Assembly (NCBI GenBank): GCA_001002285.1
Contig: LCLX01000002.1
Coordinates: 1-64,000 of the forward strand
Length of the DNA: 64,000 nucleotides
DNA from: Microgenomates group bacterium GW2011_GWC1_46_15
Lineage (GTDB): Bacteria; Patescibacteria; Microgenomatia; UBA1400; UBA12028
Direction: 5' to 3'
Below, in pieces: positions 41,166 through 48,696 of the stretch. The position numbers and the translations under genes are program-made. A model generated the notes under the pieces. The model worked only from the letters and a program-made list of their open reading frames with translations, ran no database searches and was not told where the DNA came from. How positions within the stretch are numbered: position 1 is the first letter of the stretch; each line of letters opens with the position of its first letter.

Positions 41166-41236
41166 CAGATCTGAAGGTTTTCCCTGACGGGATTACGTTC
41201 AGGTTACAAGAGCCCCGACCGCAAGTCGGGTTTTTT
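41166..41236 (+). ncRNA. candidate small RNA, about 71 nt
   Basis: A transcript starting about seven bases after the promoter above would hold a hairpin (CCTGA 41183-41187 with TCAGG 41199-41203) and end at an intrinsic terminator. No open frame of note is inside. It matches no RNA family that I recognise (not SRP RNA, tmRNA or RNase P RNA). It could also be a premature-termination leader of the downstream tRNA-Leu/tig region. Confidence 0.5.
41214..41236 (+). terminator. rho-independent terminator
   Basis: A perfect 6-bp stem CCCGAC/GTCGGG with loop CGCAA, followed by six T. Confidence 0.85.
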
Positions 41237-41239
41237 GTA

Positions 41240-41400
41240 CCTACATCCGAGAAAGATCGGGACTCGGTTTTATACTCAAACTAACGCAGACTATATACAA
41301 ACCGTGTCAAATCAACGGTAAGATCGGGACTTCCCCAAGGGTCTGATTCGCTTGCTCAAGAGACAAGTCCCGAACTCTCTCCGAGGTGTTACAATCATCC
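41240..41400 (+). other. gene-free stretch with inverted and direct repeats
   Basis: No protein frame is supported. It holds a short hairpin (CCGAG 41249 region with CTCGG), an arm pair CGGTTT/AAACCG, and a larger hairpin whose 9-bp arms are TCGGGACTT and AAGTCCCGA (about 41323-41374). The string AAGATCGGGACT occurs twice (about 41255 and 41321). TGTTACAAT just before 41406 may be the tRNA promoter. It may be a structured RNA or an operator region. Confidence 0.35.
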
Positions 41401-41405
41401 CAACT

Positions 41406-41492
41406 GCAGTGGTGGCGGAATTGGCAGACGCGCAGGGCTTAGAACCCTGTGCCCTTCAATAAGGCATGAGAGTTCGATCCTCTCCCACTGCA
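41406..41492 (+). tRNA. tRNA-Leu(TAG)
   Basis: Class II tRNA on the plus strand. Acceptor GCAGTGG/CCACTGC, anticodon stem CAGGG/CCCTG with loop CTTAGAA (anticodon TAG). No CCA. Confidence 0.94.
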
Positions 41493-41520
41493 CATGTCTT
41501 GCTTCCCCCTAATCTTCCGG

Positions 41521-41526
41521 TATACT
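41521..41526 (+). promoter_or_regulatory. -10 element of tig (leaderless)
   Basis: TATACT, seven bases before the ATG at 41534. Confidence 0.55.
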
Positions 41527-41533
41527 AGCCTGT

Positions 41534-42544
41534 ATGCCAAAAACGAAGACCGCTCCAAAAAAATCAGCACCTAAGAAATCAACACATGTCGATGAGCATA
41601 AAGATGCCCACGATCACACCGGGCACGACCATGCTCATGACCACAACCATGACCATAATCATGGTGCTCCCGCAGCTTCCGATGCAGTTCCGCAGTCTTC
41701 CTTTGTCAGTGAAAACATCAAGTTCAAACTAACCGCACCATGGGCAGAAATTCAGAAATCATACCAAATCGCGCTCGACTCACTCGTCAAAGACGCGGAA
41801 GTTGATGGTTTCCGTAAGGGTAAAGCACCGCGCGCACTGGTCGAAGAAAAAATCGGCAAATCAAAAATTTACGAGGCAACGATTGATCTTGTGTTGCCAA
41901 AACTGTATTCCGCTGCCGTTCACGAGAAAAAACTCCAGCCAATTGTCGCGCCGCACATCCATCCTATTTCGCTCGACGAGAACAAAGATTGGGTGTTTGA
42001 GGTGGAAACCGCCGAAGCGCCGGAAATGAAACTCGGCGATTACAAAGACGCTGTAAAAACAGTTCGCGCAAAAAACGCACTGTGGACTCCGGGCAAAGAC
42101 TTAGGAAAAGATCAAAAAGGCGAACAACCTAGCGAGGAAGAACGATTGAAACAGATTTTTGGCGCGCTCCTTGAACACATTCACGTGGTTGTGCCAGAAA
42201 TTCTCATCCGCGATGAGGTAAACCAAAGTTTATCCCAGCTTGTTCGCCAGCTTGAAAAAATGCGGATTCCGCTTGAGGACTACTTAACCTCGGTCAGCAA
42301 AACCGCCGACCAGCTCCGCCAAGAGTACGCGATGTCCTCGCTTGCTACGCTCCAGCTCGAGTTCATCATCTCTACCATTGCCGCGCAGGAAAACATTGGT
42401 GTTGAGGAAAAACAAGTAGACGAAGTGATCCAAGCACTGCCAGATGAAAATATCCGCAAGGCAAACAACACTCCTCAGCAAAGAAATAACATTAAGGCGA
42501 ACCTGATTAAGCGCAAGACTGTGGACTATCTATTGGCGCTGTAA
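41534..42544 (+). CDS. tig: trigger factor lacking the PPIase domain, with His-rich N-terminus
   Basis: A 336-aa ribosome-bound chaperone. The ribosome-docking signature GFRKGKAP (about residue 94) and the C-terminal chaperone domain are present. The central FKBP-type PPIase domain is missing, which explains the length (E. coli: 432). Residues 18 to 44 form an unusual His/Asp-rich extension (many HDH and HNH repeats) that could bind metal ions. The C-terminal helices include IPLEDYLTSVSKT and QLEFIISTIA. It follows tRNA-Leu. Confidence 0.92.
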   Translation: MPKTKTAPKKSAPKKSTHVDEHKDAHDHTGHDHAHDHNHDHNHGAPAASDAVPQSSFVSENIKFKLTAPWAEIQKSYQIALDSLVKDAEVDGFRKGKAPRALVEEKIGKSKIYEATIDLVLPKLYSAAVHEKKLQPIVAPHIHPISLDENKDWVFEVETAEAPEMKLGDYKDAVKTVRAKNALWTPGKDLGKDQKGEQPSEEERLKQIFGALLEHIHVVVPEILIRDEVNQSLSQLVRQLEKMRIPLEDYLTSVSKTADQLRQEYAMSSLATLQLEFIISTIAAQENIGVEEKQVDEVIQALPDENIRKANNTPQQRNNIKANLIKRKTVDYLLAL

Positions 42545-42628
42545 GTTTTCACCCAATCTGGTCTAGCTTTTAGCCCTATCCATCCCGCTTTCCTCTGGAA
42601 ATCCCACTTTTATTTGACATAAAAATTG

Positions 42629-42637
42629 TGATATAAT
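42629..42637 (+). promoter_or_regulatory. extended -10 of DUF5660 gene
   Basis: TGATATAAT, with the ATG nine bases further on; TTGACA lies 12 bases upstream of the hexamer, too close for a normal -35. Confidence 0.5.
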
Positions 42638-42646
42638 GCCCCGAAT

Positions 42647-43327
42647 ATGGCTATGACTCAGTTAAAACCACCTGGCAACACAACCTCACAGTCGAACGGC
42701 GGCGCATCATCGAATAACTTCGCGAAGGCTCTTCTTGAGACCGGCGGTCATGTCGTGCAGTCCACCGTTGATAGCGGTGTCCAGATGGCGGCAGACGCGC
42801 TTGGTTCCTTGTTTGGCGCGGGTGGATCAAGGTTGCCCGACACCTCACCGGATAATCAGAACGAAAACACGCAAAATAACCAGCGAAACGGTGAACAATC
42901 CTTCAACCAGGAATCCCAGGAGCAAGAGTGGAAAAAGCGCGAAATGCGCATGCTCCGCCATAGAGAAGTCCAACAGGTTGAAGTGTTCAACAAACAGGAT
43001 GTTGAAACAAAACAGAAAATCGAACAGTTGCTCGAGCAGTTGAAGGCGTTGACCAAAGACTTGAGCCAAGCTGATCGCAGTGCGCGTGAAGCGCAAATCG
43101 CGGTCATGCAAGGCGCGGTCAATCCTGGCGAGTACCACGCGACATTTTTCGAAAAACTTATTAAAGTCGTGATGCTTCTGCGAAAAAAGGTTCAGGAATC
43201 CACATCGTGGATCGAACAGTTTAACTCAAGAAAATCGGCGCAAAAAGGCTACTGGGGCCAGTTCTACACGAACGGCACTCAGTGGTCGATGTCCCAAGAA
43301 CGTTCTCTTGCCACAAGCGTCGGGTAA
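42647..43327 (+). CDS. DUF5660 protein
   Basis: A 226-aa soluble protein matching DUF5660, a family I know from CPR genomes only as uncharacterised. It has an Asn/Gly/Ser-rich N-terminus (NNFAKALLETGG), a Gln/Asn-rich linker, a long charged coiled-coil region (about 90-150) and a conserved end with SRKSAQKGYWGQFYTNGTQ. It is likely structural or scaffolding, but nothing proves this. It has its own promoter. Confidence 0.85.
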   Translation: MAMTQLKPPGNTTSQSNGGASSNNFAKALLETGGHVVQSTVDSGVQMAADALGSLFGAGGSRLPDTSPDNQNENTQNNQRNGEQSFNQESQEQEWKKREMRMLRHREVQQVEVFNKQDVETKQKIEQLLEQLKALTKDLSQADRSAREAQIAVMQGAVNPGEYHATFFEKLIKVVMLLRKKVQESTSWIEQFNSRKSAQKGYWGQFYTNGTQWSMSQERSLATSVG

Positions 43328-43428
43328 TTTCTTTTTGTCGGTCGAAGATGGGGGCGAAATCAAGCCTGTGCATGCGGCGGGCAAAGTGTGGAAGTAGAGA
43401 AGTGGAGTGCAAAAAGTGAGAGGAATAT

Positions 43429-43908
43429 ATGCCAAAAGAACAAGAAAAATCTACTGAAAGCGAACACGTGGTCGCTATTCTTGCGCGAGAATGGTCAATC
43501 ATTGTGGAAGCCAACTTTTCTCAGTTGAACGAACATTATCCTGTTGGACTAAATACGACTATTGCGTGGATTGACCAACTTGTCCGTAGATATGGAATCG
43601 GACACATGAATGATATTACGCGTGCCGTTGATCTTCTCGCGCCAACGGTATGGAGAAGGAGACACCAACTTATCGTGCAAACACTTGACGCGCTAAATAG
43701 TGAACAACTCCGAGCGATATTGGCAACTCACTCGTTCGCCGCATATTTTGGAAAAGAACTCACGTCAAAAGAAAAGTATGAGGCATTGCAGTGGACGGAA
43801 TGGAAGTTGAGTATGTTGCCTAAAAAACAGAATCAATTCATCAATGGATTGGCTGCCGAACTTTTTCAACACACAAAAGTTCTTCAAGATGCACCCGACT
43901 CTGTGTAA
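43429..43908 (+). CDS. hypothetical protein, 159 aa
   Basis: Not recognised. A soluble, almost entirely helical protein with regular heptad-like segments (AWIDQLVRRYGIG, HQLIVQTLDALNSEQLRAIL). GAGAGGA precedes the ATG. It lies before tRNA-Val and may be co-transcribed with it. Confidence 0.7.
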   Translation: MPKEQEKSTESEHVVAILAREWSIIVEANFSQLNEHYPVGLNTTIAWIDQLVRRYGIGHMNDITRAVDLLAPTVWRRRHQLIVQTLDALNSEQLRAILATHSFAAYFGKELTSKEKYEALQWTEWKLSMLPKKQNQFINGLAAELFQHTKVLQDAPDSV

Positions 43909-43940
43909 CATTCCACAGAGATGATAGAATATCCAAGATT

Positions 43941-44013
43941 GGGCGGTTGGCGAAGTGGTTATCGCGACTGATCGACATTCAGTAGGTCATAGGTTCGACT
44001 CCTATACCGCCCA
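43941..44013 (+). tRNA. tRNA-Val(GAC), with C33
   Basis: Cloverleaf on the plus strand. Acceptor GGGCGGT/ACCGCCC, D stem GCGA/TCGC, anticodon stem ACTGA/TCAGT, loop TCGACAT (anticodon GAC) and T arm ATAGG/CCTAT. Position 33 is C, not U, as in the tRNA-Leu(GAG) of this window. No CCA. Confidence 0.88.
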
Positions 44014-44027
44014 CATCTGCCCAAACT

Positions 44028-44756
44028 ATGATATTTGCGGAACATTCTAGACGAGGAGTATGGCTTTCCGTTGCTGGCGTGATAGGAGTGGGGAAAACCA
44101 CTCTTTTTGATCGTTTGAAAAAAGAGGTCCCAAATAGTCTTCTCTTTCGAGAGGAATGGGAAAGAAATCCATACCTCAAAGATTCATATAAAGAACACCC
44201 TTCTTCTGTATATCTTTCTCAACGTTGGTTTCTGGAAACAAAAGCAAAACAAATACGGACAATTCAGAAGGTATTGCGTCAAAAAGTTTTAATTCTTCAA
44301 GAACCCCCTTTGGGGGCAGATTTTGCATATGCCGCAACTTTGCATGATGAGAAAAAAATTTCCGATGAAGACTGGGAGAAATATCTTAGGCGATTTCATT
44401 ATCTTGCGAATACACTTCCACATCCAACACTCCTTATATATCTTTCCGCTACTGAGGATAATGTGATGTCACGGATTAAACGTCGTGGGCGTGATTTTGA
44501 AGTAAATATGAAGGTTGAACATATCCAAAGGCTTATACAATACAACGAACAGCAGATTCGAGAAGAGCAAAAACATCATCCTTTAGCTGTATTATGCATC
44601 GCAACTAACACACTCAATCTTGCCGATAATAATCCTGATCAGCAACTTGTGCTTCGCATGATTCAGGACCGATTACAACGGCTTTTCCCACCCAAGGAAG
44701 AACCCATGCGAACAAATGGCCATGGGCCAATACGAAGACTCCGCGGGAGACGATAA
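44028..44756 (+). CDS. deoxynucleoside kinase-like protein
   Basis: A 242-aa kinase of the dNK/dGK-dCK group. P-loop GVIGVGKTTL (about residues 17-26), the FREEWERNPYL substrate segment, QEPPLGADFAYA (in place of the DRS motif region) and an Arg-rich LID RIKRRGRDFE. It should phosphorylate deoxynucleosides taken from outside, fitting a scavenging host-dependent lifestyle. It has a basic, arginine-rich tail. It starts 14 bases after tRNA-Val. Confidence 0.85.
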   Translation: MIFAEHSRRGVWLSVAGVIGVGKTTLFDRLKKEVPNSLLFREEWERNPYLKDSYKEHPSSVYLSQRWFLETKAKQIRTIQKVLRQKVLILQEPPLGADFAYAATLHDEKKISDEDWEKYLRRFHYLANTLPHPTLLIYLSATEDNVMSRIKRRGRDFEVNMKVEHIQRLIQYNEQQIREEQKHHPLAVLCIATNTLNLADNNPDQQLVLRMIQDRLQRLFPPKEEPMRTNGHGPIRRLRGRR

Positions 44757-44812
44757 TTTTTTATGTCCGAAGAACAAGGATAACTCCCCCCTTCCGCCGG
44801 AAACATAACGTG

Positions 44813-44821
44813 TGATATACT
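44813..44821 (+). promoter_or_regulatory. extended -10 of the thrS leader
   Basis: TGATATACT. Transcription would begin near 44828, giving a leader of about 150 bases before thrS. Confidence 0.55.
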
Positions 44822-44827
44822 TATTTT

Positions 44828-44961
44828 TAGTTATACATCTTCGCTGACCTGGCTACTAACCAGCGAGAAGATCGGCAACGTCACCGAATGGCGTGAATCA
44901 AGTCACACATCAGGATGGAACCGTCCGCACAACGCGGGCTCCTGAGCGGGGTGGCTTTTTT
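44828..44961 (+). promoter_or_regulatory. T-box riboswitch controlling thrS
   Basis: The antiterminator is clear at 44911-44944: helix CAGGA/TCCTG, the 7-base bulge TGGAACC, helix GTCCGC/GCGGGC. The bulge binds the 3' end of uncharged tRNA in T-box RNAs. A competing terminator pairs 44921-44928 with 44946-44954 and ends in six T. Upstream, a stem (44837-44846 with 44861-44872) has an ACC threonine codon in its loop side at 44847, and another ACC is at 44882-44886, as candidate specifiers. The leader is short compared with B. subtilis T-boxes. Confidence 0.75.
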
Positions 44962-44976
44962 GTTATTTGGAGGAGT

Positions 44977-46734
44977 ATGGCACAACATAATGATATGGAT
45001 AAACAGCAGTACGACAACCTGCGTCATTCGTGCGCGCACCTTTTGGCAAAAGCCGTGCGTGAACTTTGGCCGGGCGCCCATAACGCTATTGGGCCGGCTA
45101 TCGAGCATGGTTTCTATCAGGATTTTGACATGGGAGATGTGAAAATTTCTGACGATGATCTTCCAAAAATCGAACACAAAATGCAGGAGATTCTTCCCAG
45201 TTGGAAAAAATTTACATTCCAAGAGGTTTCGCTTGAAGAAGCACTAAGGCTTTTTAAACACAACCCATACAAAGTTGAACTTGCACAAGAGTTTACTGCA
45301 GAGGGGAAAAAACTCCAAACGAACGATCCAGGAAACTTTCTTGATCTTTGCAAGATGGGTCATGTGGATCACCCGGACAAAGAGCTCGTCCACTTTAAAC
45401 TACTTTCGATTGCCGGTGCGTATTGGCGGGGAAATGAGAAAAATAAAATGCTCACGCGCATTTATGGCACGGTGTTTCCCACAAAAGAAGAATTGGAAAC
45501 ATACCTTCATCAATTAGAAGAAGCAAAAAAGCGCGATCACCGCAAGTTGGGGAAAGAACAGGAACTCTTTTTAATTAGTCCCTCGGTGGGTTCTGGCTTT
45601 CCATTGTATATGCCAAAAGGAGCGTTGTTAAAACGCACATTAGAAAATTGGCTCATTGCCGAAAAAGAAAAGCGTGGTTTTACGTTTGTCTGGACGCCAC
45701 ATGTTGCAAAAAGTGAACTCTATAAACAATCCGGACATTGGCAAAAATATGACGCCATGTTTCAACCGATGAAGATCGACGAGGAAGAATACGTTCTCAA
45801 GCCGATGAACTGTCCGCATCATTTTCAGATTTACAATGCGCGGCCACGAAGTTACCGGGAAATGCCATTATACCTTGCTGAAAACGCAACCGTCTACCGC
45901 TATGAAAAAGCGGGAGAGCTCAACGGATTGCTAAGAGTCCGCGCGCTCACGCAGGATGATACGCACGCGTTTGTCCGGCACCAGGATATTGGCATAGAGA
46001 TTCAAAAAGTTATTGATTTGACGTTCCATGTGTACAAAACATTTGGATTCAATGACTACAAAGCACGTGTTTCAATCCGGGATAAAAAAAATCTAGATAA
46101 GTACATGGGAAATCCAGCTACCTGGGATAAGGCTGAAACAGCATTGGTTGATGCTGTAAAAAAGCAACACGTCGAGTACTTTATCGGCGATGGTGAAGCC
46201 GCGTTTTATGGACCAAAGATTGATGTTATGGTGAAAGACACGCTCGGAAGAGAGTGGCAGCTCACGACGATTCAGCTCGACTTTATTCAACCGGAAAACT
46301 TCGACATGAAGTTTACGAACGAAAAGGGTGAAGAAGAGCGACCAGCGGTCTTGCACATTGCAATCCTTGGTTCAGTTGATAGATTTCTTGGAATCCTCAT
46401 TGAACATTTCGCCGGTGCGTTTCCAACATGGCTCGCTCCAGTGCAGGCTGTGGTTATTCCCATCTCTCAGGATCAAAACGAGTACGCGGAAAAAGTGCTT
46501 GGCGAGTTGAAGGCCGGCGGTATCCGTGCGGAAAACTGGAATGAAGCAGAAAGCATGCAAAACCGTATCCGCAAAGCTGCGGGTGAAAAGGTGCCATATA
46601 TTTTGGTTGTTGGAAAGCGGGAAGCGGAAGGGGAAACAGTGGCCGTGCGCAAGAGGGGCAACGTTGATTTGGGCGCGATGAGGGTGGAAAAATTTGTGCA
46701 AAATGTGAAAGAGGAAGTTGAGAAAAAGGTTTAA
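44977..46734 (+). CDS. thrS: threonyl-tRNA synthetase without TGS domain
   Basis: A 585-aa class II synthetase. It begins directly in the editing domain (RHSCAHLLAKAVRELWP, with HGFYQDF), then the catalytic core with zinc ligands (MNCPHHFQIY, later His in THAFV and ILGSVDRFLGILIEH), then the anticodon-binding domain (about 485-585). The N-terminal TGS domain of the E. coli enzyme (642 aa) is absent. The ATG at 44977 has GGAGGAG upstream, just after the T-box terminator. Four bases overlap the convergent gene. Confidence 0.96.
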   Translation: MAQHNDMDKQQYDNLRHSCAHLLAKAVRELWPGAHNAIGPAIEHGFYQDFDMGDVKISDDDLPKIEHKMQEILPSWKKFTFQEVSLEEALRLFKHNPYKVELAQEFTAEGKKLQTNDPGNFLDLCKMGHVDHPDKELVHFKLLSIAGAYWRGNEKNKMLTRIYGTVFPTKEELETYLHQLEEAKKRDHRKLGKEQELFLISPSVGSGFPLYMPKGALLKRTLENWLIAEKEKRGFTFVWTPHVAKSELYKQSGHWQKYDAMFQPMKIDEEEYVLKPMNCPHHFQIYNARPRSYREMPLYLAENATVYRYEKAGELNGLLRVRALTQDDTHAFVRHQDIGIEIQKVIDLTFHVYKTFGFNDYKARVSIRDKKNLDKYMGNPATWDKAETALVDAVKKQHVEYFIGDGEAAFYGPKIDVMVKDTLGREWQLTTIQLDFIQPENFDMKFTNEKGEEERPAVLHIAILGSVDRFLGILIEHFAGAFPTWLAPVQAVVIPISQDQNEYAEKVLGELKAGGIRAENWNEAESMQNRIRKAAGEKVPYILVVGKREAEGETVAVRKRGNVDLGAMRVEKFVQNVKEEVEKKV

Positions 46735-47033
46735 TTTAAGCGATTGTTTTCAGGAACACCATTATTCCCCGCATTCCCAAATCTCAATGCGATACCATCA
46801 CCACTAATCTCCATACAAAATATGTCGAGTTTTCGTATGAGTCCAAGATATGTCGCAAGCTGAATGGGATTGCAATTAATATGTTGAGCAATAGTCCCTT
46901 TTGTCGCCCTAATAATTTCAAGTATTCGACATAACTCCGCGCTGTGCGTTACATCATAAAGTTTTTGTACTTCTTTATGAGAAGAAAACACAATACGCAC
47001 ACACCCTTGTGATAAATAATAGATTTCTGCCAT
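46731..47033 (-). CDS. hypothetical protein, 100 aa, winged-helix-like
   Basis: The sequence reads as a small helical domain (HSAELCRILEIIRATKGTIAQHI, then NPIQLATYLGLIRKLDIF), which resembles an ArsR-type winged helix, and ends in a beta hairpin. AAAGGACGAAG precedes the ATG at 47033. It is divergent from infC. A regulatory role is a guess. Confidence 0.6.
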   Translation of the reverse strand: MAEIYYLSQGCVRIVFSSHKEVQKLYDVTHSAELCRILEIIRATKGTIAQHINCNPIQLATYLGLIRKLDIFCMEISGDGIALRFGNAGNNGVPENNRLN

Positions 47034-47078
47034 ATCTTCGTCCTTTTCTCTCCCTTGCCTCAAGGCGGGTATGCCCTG

Positions 47079-47084
47079 TATAAT
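47079..47084 (+). promoter_or_regulatory. -10 element of the infC operon
   Basis: TATAAT. It gives a short leader of about 17 bases containing AAGGAGGA in front of the AUU start codon of infC. Confidence 0.55.
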
Positions 47085-47107
47085 ACACCTTTGGTAAAGG
47101 AGGAGTC

Positions 47108-47662
47108 ATTAGCAAGGTATTCTACAAGATTAATCAATTTATCCAGGCGAACGAACTGCGCGTGCTGGATCAGTTCGGCAAGCAAATTGGTGTGATGTCG
47201 AAAAGTGATGCCCTGCAAAAGGCCCGTGAGCTTGGAGTTGATCTGGTTGAGTTTGCGCCAAAGGCGGTGCCACCGGTTGCAAAGTTGATTAGCTTCTCGA
47301 AGTTTAAGTACCAGCTCCAGCAAAAGGAGCAAGAGGAGAAAAAGAAGAATAAGGTTTCGGATATCAAGGAACTTCGCTTCACGCCCATGATCGCGAAGGG
47401 GGATTTTGATTCGAGAATCAAGAAGGCGCGCGGATATCTGGAAGACGGCGACAAGGTGCGCTTCTCGATGGAGTTCCGCGGAAGGCTGATCGCCCGCAAA
47501 GAGTTTGGCGAGCGGATTCTGCAAAGAGCTATCGAACAACTCAGTGAAGTCTCAACAATTGAGATTCCGCCAAAGTTGATCGGCAAGTTTATGATGGTGC
47601 AGCTCACGCCGACAAAAAAGAGAAAACAGACTGAATCGAAAGAAACCGAAGTAAAAGAATAA
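47108..47662 (+). CDS. infC: translation initiation factor IF-3 (AUU start)
   Basis: A 184-aa IF-3. The N-terminal domain begins SKVFYKINQFIQANELRVLD and includes QIGVMSKSDALQKARELGVDLVEF; the C-terminal domain has KGDFDSRIKKARGYLEDGDKVRFSMEFRGR. No ATG or GTG precedes the conserved N-terminus. The frame begins at ATT with AAAGGAGGAG just upstream. An AUU start is the classic IF-3 autoregulation device, since IF-3 rejects it. It leads the infC-rpmI-rplT operon. Confidence 0.95.
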   Translation: MSKVFYKINQFIQANELRVLDQFGKQIGVMSKSDALQKARELGVDLVEFAPKAVPPVAKLISFSKFKYQLQQKEQEEKKKNKVSDIKELRFTPMIAKGDFDSRIKKARGYLEDGDKVRFSMEFRGRLIARKEFGERILQRAIEQLSEVSTIEIPPKLIGKFMMVQLTPTKKRKQTESKETEVKE

Positions 47663-47673
47663 GAAAGGAAAAT

Positions 47674-47892
47674 ATGCCCAGAAAACAACGCATCGGAGGA
47701 AAACAAAAAACACGGAAGGCCGCCGCGAAACGGTTTAAAATTACCGCAACCGGTAAGGTGATGGCACGTTCGCATAACATCCGCCACCTTATGCGCCATA
47801 AGTCAAAGCGCGCGCGCAGAGCAGGCGCCGTCCCGATTCAAATTAAAGGAAGATTCGCGAAGAAAATTAAACAGATGTTGGGATTAGCGTAA
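47674..47892 (+). CDS. rpmI: ribosomal protein bL35
   Basis: A 72-aa protein with the bL35 pattern: KQKTRKAAAKRFKITATGKV, then HLMRHKSKR. Very basic. AAAGGAAA precedes the ATG. Second gene of the infC operon. Slightly longer than the E. coli protein (65 aa). Confidence 0.96.
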   Translation: MPRKQRIGGKQKTRKAAAKRFKITATGKVMARSHNIRHLMRHKSKRARRAGAVPIQIKGRFAKKIKQMLGLA

Positions 47893-47920
47893 GATTGCAA
47901 ACATAAAGTAAAGGAATATT

Positions 47921-48274
47921 ATGCCAAGAACAAAAACTGGTGTTGTCCGCCGCAAAGGCCACAAAGCCGTCTTAGCCCGCACAAAGGGTTTCCGCATGAC
48001 CAAAAACCGCCTGTACAAGGTGGCAAAGGAAGCGGATCTCCACGCGGGGCAGTACGCGTTTATCGGCCGCAAACGCCGCAAGCGCGACTTCCGCAGATTG
48101 TGGGTCACCCGCATCAGCGCGGCAGTGAAACTCGTTGATGAAAAACTCAACTACAGTCGGTTTATTAAGGCACTCAAGGACAAAAAGATTTTACTGGACC
48201 GCAAGGTTCTTTCTGATCTTGCCATCCGCGATGAGAATGTATTTAAAGAAGTTGTAAATAGCGCGATGAAGTAG
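47921..48274 (+). CDS. rplT: ribosomal protein bL20
   Basis: A 117-aa protein of normal length. RTKTGVVRRKGHKAVLARTKG, then YAFIGRKRRKRDFRRLW and NYSRFIKALK are conserved bL20 segments. It is an early assembly protein of the large subunit. AAAGGAA precedes the ATG. No L20 autogenous leader fold was looked for beyond inspection. Confidence 0.97.
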   Translation: MPRTKTGVVRRKGHKAVLARTKGFRMTKNRLYKVAKEADLHAGQYAFIGRKRRKRDFRRLWVTRISAAVKLVDEKLNYSRFIKALKDKKILLDRKVLSDLAIRDENVFKEVVNSAMK

Positions 48275-48294
48275 AAAATTCTGTCCCCCGATAT

Positions 48295-48648
48295 ATGGAA
48301 AAACAAAAAAAAGCATCTAGAGATCGTGAGCGGCATTTTAGGAAAGAAAAATGTAAAGAGAAAATACCCGCTGATGATCGAGAAGAAGTTCTCACCATTG
48401 CACTTGTTAAGTATGATGAAACATATGCACCTATTGCATTAGGCCAAGAAAAGCTGTTCTCTGACAAACGTGAAGACACCCCAAGAAAAAAAAGGATGGA
48501 GTTATATCTTCGGGGTCAAAAAGTGGAGTTACTGGAACAAGAATTTTATGCACTTCGATTTGCTATTGGGCAGTATCGAGCAAAAAAACATTCTCGATAT
48601 GTTCCACCAAACCCACCAACAACACTCGATGGCTTACCACATAGATAA
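48295..48648 (+). CDS. hypothetical protein, 117 aa
   Basis: Not recognised. A highly charged protein with a Lys/Arg/Glu-rich start (KQKKASRDRERHFRKEK), a helical middle and a proline-rich end. It follows rplT by 20 bases without a clear ribosome site, so co-transcription with the infC operon is possible. Confidence 0.6.
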   Translation: MEKQKKASRDRERHFRKEKCKEKIPADDREEVLTIALVKYDETYAPIALGQEKLFSDKREDTPRKKRMELYLRGQKVELLEQEFYALRFAIGQYRAKKHSRYVPPNPPTTLDGLPHR

Positions 48649-48681
48649 GTATAGATAACTCCAGCACCCCCCGTTTTTTTC

Positions 48682-48690
48682 TGCTAAAAT
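48682..48690 (+). promoter_or_regulatory. extended -10 of pheS (leaderless)
   Basis: TGCTAAAAT, six bases before the ATG at 48697. Confidence 0.5.
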
Positions 48691-48696
48691 AATTGC

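Noticed and set aside
41461..41492. Possible attachment-site copy of the tRNA-Lys 3' end
   Set aside because: The shared GAGTTCGATCCTCTCCC is just the T arm of the tRNA-Leu gene, which is a complete tRNA in its own right.
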